A program made the translations under genes and the position numbers. Positions 1 through 6,677 of a stretch of DNA of 27,057 bases are shown piece after piece. The DNA comes from an uncultured Lachnospiraceae bacterium (GTDB taxonomy: Bacteria > Bacillota_A > Clostridia > Lachnospirales > Lachnospiraceae): NCBI GenBank assembly GCA_910577835.1, contig CAJTOU010000040.1:1-27057 (forward strand), read 5' to 3'. The notes beneath the pieces were generated by a model. That model saw only the letters and a program-made list of their open reading frames with translations, was not told the DNA's origin and searched no databases. Each line of letters begins with the position of its first letter. Position 1 is the first letter of the stretch.

Positions 1-110
1 TTAGGGCTTGTGTGATGTGGCTTTAATTTTCCCGTCCTGTCCCAGTTCCTTAAAGTTTGGGCCGTTACACCTAATATTTCTGTCATTTCATGTATGGTAT
101 AATATTTCAT
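1..110 (-). CDS. IS607-type serine recombinase (TnpA), N-terminus only, cut by window edge
   Basis: The reverse strand from 110 encodes 36 codons, starting MKYYTIHEMTEILGV and continuing with TAQTLRNWDRTGKLKPH. It then runs off the window at position 1. A MerR-like helix-turn-helix followed by 'TLRxWdrxGKLkPhxT' is the hallmark of the DNA-binding head of IS607-family serine recombinases, whose catalytic resolvase domain would follow. A clear ribosome binding site (AGGTGAT, 119-113) supports the start at 110. No catalytic residues are visible because the protein is truncated by the window. The accessory TnpB gene usually partnered with this family, if present, would lie off the left edge. A plain MerR-family regulator is the main alternative. 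Confidence 0.75.
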   Translation of the reverse strand, partial: MKYYTIHEMTEILGVTAQTLRNWDRTGKLKPHHTSP

Positions 111-129
111 TTTATCACCTCTATACATG

Positions 130-158
130 ATTATGATATATTATATCATAAAAGTCAA
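130..158 (-). promoter_or_regulatory. Promoter with palindromic operator for the recombinase gene
   Basis: On the minus strand TTGACT (158-153) and CATAAT (135-130) are separated by exactly 17 bases. The spacer is almost filled by a perfect palindrome, TTATGATATA-T-TATATCATAA (131-151). This is the layout expected for autorepression by the MerR-like head of the downstream recombinase. The palindrome and spacing are seen directly; the regulatory role is inferred. Confidence 0.55.
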
Positions 159-245
159 TAGATATTTTATAACATTTTATAATTTTATTTCAATTGTTGC
201 TTTCCTCCCTTTATGTGTTTACAGCACAGTTCTTTTTGATATCGC

Positions 246-749
246 TTAAAAATCAGCTTTTTCCATTGCAAGCAGCCATATTTTTTTATCAATTCCACCA
301 GCATATCCTGTCAGACTTCCATTTATTCCTATCACTCTGTGGCATGGAATAATCAGAGAAATAGCGTTGTGCCCGACAGCACCGCCGATTGCCTGAGCCG
401 ACATTTTCGAAATTTCTTTTTGTTTGGCGATTTTATTTGCAATTTGTCCATAAGTCATTGTCTGCCCGAAAGGAATTGTGAGTAAAATTTCCCATACCAT
501 TTTGCGAAAATTTGTAGTTTTCATAAGTAACGGCGGAGTAAAATCCGGCTTTTTTCCGCTGAAATAAATATTCAGCCATTGAATGGTCTGTTCAAAAACA
601 GGCAGTTTCTTTTGAGTAAAATCTCCGGTAAGTGTGCTGCCAAAGTATTTCTGACCGTCAAACCACAGTCCTGTCAGGGCATTTTTGTCATTGTCACCTG
701 CAAGTGTAATTCTTCCAAGAGGTGAATGATAGTGATATATATAGTCCAT
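246..749 (-). CDS. ogt: Methylated-DNA--[protein]-cysteine S-methyltransferase
   Basis: A 167-residue suicide DNA-repair enzyme that moves the methyl group from O6-methylguanine (or O4-methylthymine) to its own cysteine. The active-site motif IPCHRVIG is present with the acceptor Cys136. The upstream helix SAQAIGGAVGHN matches the conserved 'R/S-AVGxAxxxNP' recognition region of the family. The N-terminal ribonuclease-H-like domain (about 1-75) and the C-terminal ATase domain (about 78-160) are both full, and length is typical of Ogt without an Ada domain. The start at 749 follows a good ribosome binding site (AAAGGAAG). It stands alone and is transcribed away from the ATPase gene at 983. Confidence 0.95.
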   Translation of the reverse strand: MDYIYHYHSPLGRITLAGDNDKNALTGLWFDGQKYFGSTLTGDFTQKKLPVFEQTIQWLNIYFSGKKPDFTPPLLMKTTNFRKMVWEILLTIPFGQTMTYGQIANKIAKQKEISKMSAQAIGGAVGHNAISLIIPCHRVIGINGSLTGYAGGIDKKIWLLAMEKADF

Positions 750-856
750 TTTTTCTTCCTTTTGTAGTGTTTAGATATATCCTGAATTTTAAATATATTT
801 TATCAAAAAAGGTAAAAAAAGCAATTTGATTTGCAAGTTGAAAATATAAAAGTAAG

Positions 857-885
857 TTGATTTCTGTTTGTGTATATAGTAAAAT
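857..885 (+). promoter_or_regulatory. Candidate promoter for the ATPase-TPR operon
   Basis: TTGATT (857-862) and TAAAAT (880-885) are separated by 17 bases, about 100 bases before the ATPase start. No other gene is read from here. AT richness makes chance matches common, so confidence is moderate. Confidence 0.45.
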
Positions 886-982
886 TGTTTTATTATAGAA
901 AATTATTAATATGAGTATAAATGCAGTGTATAAAATTGTACCTTATATAAAATTGTATTTTTTAAACAGGAGGGAATATTAT

Positions 983-2293
983 ATGAAATATGCAAATCAG
1001 ATATCCGAGATTATCAATGCATTTTCACCAGAACCTTTGAAAATAGAGCAGATGAATGAATTTTATTGCAAAGATACAATGGAATATCGTATGAGTGATA
1101 AATACAGCTCACCCATAGAAGATATTTTTGATATCTGTCAAGAGGAAGGGGAATATAATGCATTTTTATTGTTAGGTCACAGAGGCTGCGGCAAAAGTAC
1201 AGAGTTGAACTATATGTCTGAAAAATTTGTATCGAAAGGTTACAGTATCAGAACAATTGCTTGTAGTATGGATTTGGATTTGTTTAATATTGTATATTCG
1301 GACCTTTTTATTTTAATGGGAGAAGCTTTGTTGGAAATTGCAAAAGAACTGAATTGTAAAATTAATAAGAATATTCTTGAAAATATAAAAAATTTCTGGG
1401 CTGAGGGAGAAGAAATACTATCGTCTCAAAATCTGGCGGCGACTTCCATAGAAGGAGGAATATCTGTGGAACCTTCAGGAATTTTATCTGTTTTAAATAT
1501 ATTTGCAAAAATAAAAGCTGATTTAAAATATAATGAGGAAACAAGAAAAGAATATCGAAGAAAAATAAGCATACATTCCAGCGACTGGATTCGATTAATG
1601 GGGTGTGTATCAAAGATAATTTCAGAGAAAACAGGTGGAAAAAAACCTGTGATTATTTTTGAGGATTTGGATAAGCTGAATCCTGAAGATGCATGGAAAG
1701 TATTTTATAATTATGCGGCATTACTTTCCGGCATGGACTTTCCAGTTATTTATACTTTCCCAATTGCACTTTCCTACGATGCCAGATTTTCGGCTATGGA
1801 AGGTTATTTTATTACAAAAACACTGCCAATGATTAAAATTGAGACAATAGAAGGCCAGCCATATCAGGAGGGGATTCAAATAATACAAAATATTGTAGAA
1901 AAACGGGCCAAGCTTGATTTATTTGAAAGTGGTGTACTGCAGGAGCTGATTTTATATACAGGAGGCTCATTAAGAGATTTATTTCAGGCAATTAATTCGG
2001 CAGCAAAGAGAGCAGAACGAAGAAGCAGTGAAAGTATTTCCATGGAAGATGGGAAGCGGGCGTTAGAGGAGCTGAAAACATCTTTGACAAGACGAATAGA
2101 AAAGAAAAATTATGAGTTTCTATTAAATATTTGCAAAGGAAATAAAGAATTGATTGAGGATAAGGAGATGCTGTTAAAAATGTTGCAGGCATCCGTGGTG
2201 CTTGAATATAACGGAAAGCGGTGGCATAATGTGCATCCTCTGATTGTTCAGTTTTTTAAAGAACAGGGGTTGATGGAAGATGTCGGAGAGTAA
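983..2293 (+). CDS. P-loop (AAA/STAND-like) ATPase of a two-gene conflict-type module
   Basis: A 436-residue cytoplasmic P-loop NTPase. Walker A is GHRGCGKST at residues 65-73 and Walker B is VIIFEDLD at 223-229. A helical C-terminal region follows, with 'GGSLRDLFQAINSAAKRA' resembling a sensor-2/winged-helix transition of ORC/Cdc6- or STAND-like ATPases. I chose the ATG at 983 because a strong AGGAGG lies just before it (969-974), whereas the ATG at 911 has none. The stop overlaps the next gene by 14 bases, so the two proteins are translationally coupled and very likely work together. The combination resembles split NLR-like (STAND plus TPR) conflict systems of bacteria. Phage defence is a reasonable inference but nothing in the sequence proves it, and no nuclease or membrane effector domain was seen. 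Confidence 0.75.
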   Translation: MKYANQISEIINAFSPEPLKIEQMNEFYCKDTMEYRMSDKYSSPIEDIFDICQEEGEYNAFLLLGHRGCGKSTELNYMSEKFVSKGYSIRTIACSMDLDLFNIVYSDLFILMGEALLEIAKELNCKINKNILENIKNFWAEGEEILSSQNLAATSIEGGISVEPSGILSVLNIFAKIKADLKYNEETRKEYRRKISIHSSDWIRLMGCVSKIISEKTGGKKPVIIFEDLDKLNPEDAWKVFYNYAALLSGMDFPVIYTFPIALSYDARFSAMEGYFITKTLPMIKIETIEGQPYQEGIQIIQNIVEKRAKLDLFESGVLQELILYTGGSLRDLFQAINSAAKRAERRSSESISMEDGKRALEELKTSLTRRIEKKNYEFLLNICKGNKELIEDKEMLLKMLQASVVLEYNGKRWHNVHPLIVQFFKEQGLMEDVGE

Positions 2294-3989
2294 TCAGGAA
2301 GGATATCAAACATTAGGATGGATTATAAATAAATCAGAGTATGGATTATTTCTGGTAATAGCTGACGAAGAAATGCAAAATGAAATTGCTAGGGTTTATC
2401 GCAGAGGAATGGTGAGAATTTATGATTATAAAGAACATCCAAAAGCCTATTCTTTTCTTGATTTGAAAAAGTGGATAGAGAATTTTTTGGAAATTCAGAC
2501 TTTTTTAATTATAAATTTTCAGCTTGCAATACAGGGTGAAGATGATTTAAAGCGTTTGAATTTCAGCAGGGATATGATGGCAGGTTTGGGAAAAAATCTG
2601 ATTTTTTTTACAACGCCATACGGGGATGATATGCTTGCAAGTGGAGCATATGATTTTTATTCTTTTATTAAAATAAGAATTCTTTTTTCTAGTTATAATA
2701 ATACTGTAAATGAAGAGAACAGGGATTTAAAAGCAGATTTTTTACAGGAATCTTTTGAACAGAATGAAGAATGGGATTCAGAAGAAGCAAAGAAAAAATT
2801 GAAAGAAGTAGATATTTTATTAAGAGAAGCAAAAGAAGCGGAAAAAAGGCAAGAGTATCATAAGAGTGAGATATCTTTGCTAAAAGTTATGGAAATTAGT
2901 AAAAAAATACTGGGTTCTGAGCATTTAGGGATGACAATTATTTATAGTAATTTGGCCGGATTATATGAAAGTCAGGGAAGATATAAAGAAGCAGAAGAGT
3001 TATATAAGAAAGCTGTATCAGTTGATGAAAAAATATTAGGGGAGAATCATAAAGATACAGCAATTAATTACAATAATTTGGCCGGATTATATGAAAGTCA
3101 GGGAAAATATAAAGAGGCAGAAGAGTTATATAAGAAAGCTATATTAGTTGATGAAAAAATATTAGGGGAGAATCATAAAGATACAGCAGTTCATTATAAT
3201 AATTTGGCCGGATTATATAAAAATCAGGGAAAATATAAAGAAGCGGAGGAGTTATATAAGAAAACTATATCAATTGATGAAAAAATATTAGGGGAGAATC
3301 ATAAAGATACAGCAGTTCATTATAATAATTTGGCCGGATTATATGGAAAACAGGAAAGGTATAAAGAGGCAGAAGAGTTATATAAGAAAGCCATAGCTAT
3401 TGATGAAAAAATATTGGGAGAGAATCATAAAAATACAGCAATTGATTATAATAATTTGGCTGAATTATATGAAAGTCAGGGAAAGTATAAAGAAGCAGAG
3501 AAGTTATATAAGAAAGCTATATCAATTGATGGAAAAATATTGGGAGAGAATCATAAAAATACAGCAGCTAGTTATAATAATCTGGCAATCTTATATACAA
3601 AACAGGGAAAGTATAAAGAAGCCGAGGAGTTATATAAGAAAGCCATATTAATTGATGAAAAAATATTGGGAGAGAATCATAAAGATACAGCAATTAATTA
3701 CAATAATTTGGCGGGATTATATAAAAGTCAGGGAAAGTATAAAGAAGCAGAGAAGTTATATAAGAAAGCCATATCAATTGATGAAAAAATATTGGGAGAG
3801 AATCATCCAGATGCAGCAATTGATTACAATAATCTGGCAGTTTTATACCAAAATCAACAAAGGTATGAGAAGGCAGAGAAACTATATAAAAAAGCATTAT
3901 CAATACATGAAAAAATATTAGGAGAAAATCATCCAGATACAATTACTATTAAAGAAAATTTAATGAACTTAAATAAAAACAGAAAATAG
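2280..3989 (+). CDS. iSTAND-like head plus eight kinesin-light-chain-type TPR repeats
   Basis: A 569-residue protein overlapping the ATPase gene. Residues 1-145 form a globular head, and 'LNFSRDMMAGLGKNLIFF...DFYSFIKIRILF' matches the 'LNlxRdxl...DFwsfr...F' pattern of the inactive STAND-type (iSTAND) domains that precede TPRs in bacterial conflict proteins. A charged linker follows (about 160-186), then a half repeat. From residue 209 eight 42-residue TPRs of kinesin-light-chain type run in series, consensus KILGENHKDTAxxYNNLAGL followed by YxxQGKYKEAEELYKKAISI and DE. A partial ninth caps the C-terminus. Such arrays are protein-binding solenoids, so this is the likely sensor or scaffold of the pair. 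The near-identity of the repeats suggests recent duplication. The domain assignment of the head rests on pattern memory, not a profile search. Confidence 0.75.
   Translation: MSESNQEGYQTLGWIINKSEYGLFLVIADEEMQNEIARVYRRGMVRIYDYKEHPKAYSFLDLKKWIENFLEIQTFLIINFQLAIQGEDDLKRLNFSRDMMAGLGKNLIFFTTPYGDDMLASGAYDFYSFIKIRILFSSYNNTVNEENRDLKADFLQESFEQNEEWDSEEAKKKLKEVDILLREAKEAEKRQEYHKSEISLLKVMEISKKILGSEHLGMTIIYSNLAGLYESQGRYKEAEELYKKAVSVDEKILGENHKDTAINYNNLAGLYESQGKYKEAEELYKKAILVDEKILGENHKDTAVHYNNLAGLYKNQGKYKEAEELYKKTISIDEKILGENHKDTAVHYNNLAGLYGKQERYKEAEELYKKAIAIDEKILGENHKNTAIDYNNLAELYESQGKYKEAEKLYKKAISIDGKILGENHKNTAASYNNLAILYTKQGKYKEAEELYKKAILIDEKILGENHKDTAINYNNLAGLYKSQGKYKEAEKLYKKAISIDEKILGENHPDAAIDYNNLAVLYQNQQRYEKAEKLYKKALSIHEKILGENHPDTITIKENLMNLNKNRK
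2904..3986 (+). repeat. 126-bp in-frame tandem repeats encoding the TPR array
   Basis: Eight full 126-base units start at 2904, 3030, 3156, 3282, 3408, 3534, 3660 and 3786, with a partial ninth from 3912. They are nearly identical at nucleotide level (for example 'ggagaatcataaagatac' recurs once per unit), so copy number is probably unstable by slippage or recombination. Confidence 0.95.
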
Positions 3990-4019
3990 TATTCAAATAT
4001 AGAGAAAGTGCAAAAATAA

Positions 4020-4694
4020 ATGAGCAAAATTATTATTATAGAAGATGACAATTTATTAAACAACACTCTCCAATTCAACCTCAAAATGGAAGGCTACGAA
4101 GTGTTTTCCTGCTATTCCGTTTCAGACGCAGAAAAACATATTACCACTTCCTGTGCAGATTTGCTGATTATGGATGTAAATCTTGGAGATGGAAACGGAT
4201 TTGAACTGTTAAAAAAATACAAAGACTGCTGGAAGATTCCCTGCATCTTCCTGACTGCAAACGACATGGAAAGCGATATGTTAAAAGGCTATGAGCTTGG
4301 AGCTGAGGATTATATAACAAAACCATTTTCTATTCCAGTTCTATTAAAAAAGTGCAAAGTGATTCTAAAACGCTTTGAGCAGAAAGAAACAGCAGATTTT
4401 TATAACGATGGGTATTTAAATGTAAATTTTGAGACAATGGCGGTATCTCTGGGAAACGAAAAGATTTCACTTACTCCGCTGGAAATAAGAATGTTAAAAA
4501 TTTTTATCAGCAGCAATAATCAGGTATTAACCAGAAACATACTGATGGATAAACTGTGGGATTCCAGCGGAAATTATGTAGATGAGCATGCTTTAACCAC
4601 AAATATCGGCCGTCTGAGAAGTAAAATAGAAAACGAAAACTATAAGTATATCAAGACAATTTATGGTATGGGATATATGTGGACAGGTCAGTAG
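4020..4694 (+). CDS. OmpR/PhoB-family response regulator
   Basis: A 224-residue two-component response regulator. The receiver domain (1-115) has the acidic pair D9/D10, phospho-acceptor Asp52 (in LLIMDVNLGDGNG), Thr79 and Lys101 (YITKPF). The C-terminal winged-helix DNA-binding domain (about 128-222) ends with the usual 'YIKTIYGMGYMW'. It is followed after 14 bases by its histidine kinase. Only 30 bases and no visible terminator separate it from the TPR gene, so it may be partly read through from that operon. The likely target is the ABC transporter promoter region downstream of the kinase gene. Confidence 0.93.
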   Translation: MSKIIIIEDDNLLNNTLQFNLKMEGYEVFSCYSVSDAEKHITTSCADLLIMDVNLGDGNGFELLKKYKDCWKIPCIFLTANDMESDMLKGYELGAEDYITKPFSIPVLLKKCKVILKRFEQKETADFYNDGYLNVNFETMAVSLGNEKISLTPLEIRMLKIFISSNNQVLTRNILMDKLWDSSGNYVDEHALTTNIGRLRSKIENENYKYIKTIYGMGYMWTGQ

Positions 4695-4708
4695 TAAAGG
4701 CGTAATTT

Positions 4709-5809
4709 ATGGAAAAACAATACAATAAAAAGAAACAGTATATCATTATTTTTATGATAGTTTTGGCTGTTCTGGAAATTATCTGGCTGCTTTTTGGCGA
4801 AAAATTTTCCGGATGGGCGGTCAGACGGACAGTCTTTGATTGGGTGCATATTTCCACAGGTCTTATGCCTAGGGCTGACCTTATTTACAAAATTACAGCG
4901 CTTGCCCTTCTTTTTGGTATTCTATTTTGTATCTGGCTGCTTTTATACCTGACAGAAAGAGCAGTGGATAAATTTTTAGAAGATATAATACAGCTTCTTG
5001 ATAATATTATTGACGGAAGAGGGCTTGTCAGTCTTAATCTTAATCAGGAAACCTATCTTTCCAAATGTGCGGCGAAACTCGAAAAGCTTCATGAATTAAT
5101 GCTGTATGAGCGAAGTACAGGTGCAGAGGACAAAGCAAAGATGAAAACGCTTATTTCCGATATTTCTCACCAGTTAAGAACGCCTCTTTCCAATATAAAG
5201 ATGCTGATAAATACATTGGGAAGAGAAAATATTACAAAGGAAGAGCAAAATTTGTTTTGGCAGCAGTTTGTCTCTCAGATAGATAAGATAGAATTTCTTA
5301 TGCAGTCTTTAATAAAAGCTTCGAGACTGGAAAGCGGTGTGATAGATATTCACAGGCAGGAGCAGAGTATTTTTGATACGATTGCTCAGGCATTGGGAAA
5401 TATTTTTATAGAGGCAGAAAAGAAGGGGATTGAGATATCAGTTGACTGTAAAGAAAACCTGCCCGTATATCATGACAGGAAATGGACAGAGGAGGCATTG
5501 TTTAATATTTTGGATAATGCGGTGAAATATACGCCTGAAAAAGGAAATATAGATATTACTGTTTCTGCTCAGGAAATTTACACCGAAATAAAAATATCAG
5601 ATAACGGAATAGGAGTTTCACCAGAACATTATGAGGATATTTTTAAAAGGTTTTACAGAGAGGATAAAGTGCATGATTATAATGGAATCGGTGTAGGACT
5701 ATATCTTACAAGACAGATTATATTTATGCAGAACGGGTATATTACAGTGCATAAAAGAGACACGCAGGGAACAGTATTTAAAGTATATCTTCCAAATAAA
5801 GAAATGTGA
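4709..5809 (+). CDS. Membrane sensor histidine kinase
   Basis: A 366-residue kinase. Two membrane segments (about 11-30 and 60-82) flank a short extracellular loop of about 30 residues. This is too small for a classic ligand pocket and fits intramembrane-sensing kinases that work with ABC transporters. The dimerisation/phosphoacceptor motif LISDISHQLRTPL holds His154. The ATPase domain shows the N box (ALFNILDNAVKY), G1 (ISDNGIGV) and G2 (GIGVGLYLTRQI). It is co-transcribed with the response regulator and sits directly upstream of an FtsX-type ABC exporter, the arrangement seen for antimicrobial-peptide or cell-envelope stress sensing in Firmicutes. The stimulus is unknown. Confidence 0.92.
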   Translation: MEKQYNKKKQYIIIFMIVLAVLEIIWLLFGEKFSGWAVRRTVFDWVHISTGLMPRADLIYKITALALLFGILFCIWLLLYLTERAVDKFLEDIIQLLDNIIDGRGLVSLNLNQETYLSKCAAKLEKLHELMLYERSTGAEDKAKMKTLISDISHQLRTPLSNIKMLINTLGRENITKEEQNLFWQQFVSQIDKIEFLMQSLIKASRLESGVIDIHRQEQSIFDTIAQALGNIFIEAEKKGIEISVDCKENLPVYHDRKWTEEALFNILDNAVKYTPEKGNIDITVSAQEIYTEIKISDNGIGVSPEHYEDIFKRFYREDKVHDYNGIGVGLYLTRQIIFMQNGYITVHKRDTQGTVFKVYLPNKEM

Positions 5810-5820
5810 AAGAAAATGAA

Positions 5821-5852
5821 ATGTCGCAGAATTGTGACATTTTATTTTGTTT
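5821..5852 (+). terminator. Hairpin after the kinase gene: terminator and/or regulator site
   Basis: ATGTCGCA-GAAT-TGTGACAT (5821-5840) forms an 8-bp stem with one G-U pair, followed by TTTATTTTGTTT, a plausible rho-independent terminator. A related half-site pair, TGACAT-TGTT-ATGTTA, lies downstream (about 5878-5893), so the region may also hold operators for the response regulator controlling the ABC genes. Both readings are inference. Confidence 0.5.
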
Positions 5853-5998
5853 ATAGAAGAAAATTGTGATATTTGAGTGACATTGTTATGTTAATATCTT
5901 TTATGTAGCAATGAAAAACAGCAGATAATCATATAGAAAGATTGTTTTGCTTATATCTTTTATATAAATTTATAAAAAATAAAAAAGGAGATAAGGTT

Positions 5999-6667
5999 AT
6001 GGAAGTTATAAAAACAACTGAATTAAAAAAATATTACAGCAAGGGCAGCAATACCGTAAAAGCCTTGGATGGAGTAAATTTTTCTGTGGAGCAGGGAGAG
6101 TTTATCGCAATTGTAGGAACATCAGGAAGCGGAAAGTCTACTTTATTAAATATGATAGGAGGTCTGGATTCTCCAACATCAGGAAGTATAAAAATCAACG
6201 GAAAAGAAATTCAGCAGATGAAATCGGAGGAACTTACTATTTTCAGAAGAAGAAACGTAGGATTTATTTTTCAGAATTATAACTTGGTTCCGGTTCTGAA
6301 TGTATATGATAATATTTCATTACCGACAAGACTTGATGGAAATAAACCAGATATAAAATTTATTCATGAGCTTTTGGAGCTTATGAATATGAAAAACTAT
6401 ATAGAGGCCATGCCAACGGAGCTGTCCGGCGGACAGCAGCAGAGAGTGGCAATCGCAAGAGCACTGGCGTCGAAACCTGCGATTATACTCGCTGATGAGC
6501 CGACCGGAAATCTTGACTCAAAATCCAGCAGCGACGTACTGGGACTTTTGAAAATGACTTCAGAAAAATATCATCAGACACTTGTAATGATTACCCATAA
6601 CGAACAGATTGCACAGATGGCTGACCGCATTATCCGAATCGAAGACGGTTGTATTGCGTCGGTATAG
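5999..6667 (+). CDS. ABC transporter ATP-binding subunit (MacB/LolD/BceA type)
   Basis: A 222-residue ATPase energising the neighbouring FtsX-type permease. Walker A (GTSGSGKST), Q-loop (FIFQNYNLVP), signature (LSGGQQQR), Walker B (AIILADEPTGNLDS) and the switch histidine (MITHN) are all intact. The ATG at 5999 is preferred over the upstream in-frame ATG at 5942 because AAAGGAG precedes it and the protein then begins at the canonical N-terminus (MEVIKTTELKKYY). The permease starts 10 bases after the stop, so they form one operon, probably regulated by the adjacent two-component system. The usual substrate class is antimicrobial peptides or envelope-active compounds. Confidence 0.95.
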   Translation: MEVIKTTELKKYYSKGSNTVKALDGVNFSVEQGEFIAIVGTSGSGKSTLLNMIGGLDSPTSGSIKINGKEIQQMKSEELTIFRRRNVGFIFQNYNLVPVLNVYDNISLPTRLDGNKPDIKFIHELLELMNMKNYIEAMPTELSGGQQQRVAIARALASKPAIILADEPTGNLDSKSSSDVLGLLKMTSEKYHQTLVMITHNEQIAQMADRIIRIEDGCIASV

Positions 6668-6677
6668 GAGGTATATT

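Noticed and set aside
3400..3942. Secondary open frames on both strands over the TPR region
   Set aside because: They are shadows of the repeats in the real frame, with no independent ribosome sites or homology.
2904..3986. Regular repeats that could be mistaken for a CRISPR array
   Set aside because: The units are 126 bases, in frame, without variable spacers, and encode TPR protein repeats.
5942..5998. Extended N-terminus of the ABC ATPase
   Set aside because: The 19 extra codons have no ribosome site before them and are not part of the family; AAAGGAG fits the ATG at 5999.
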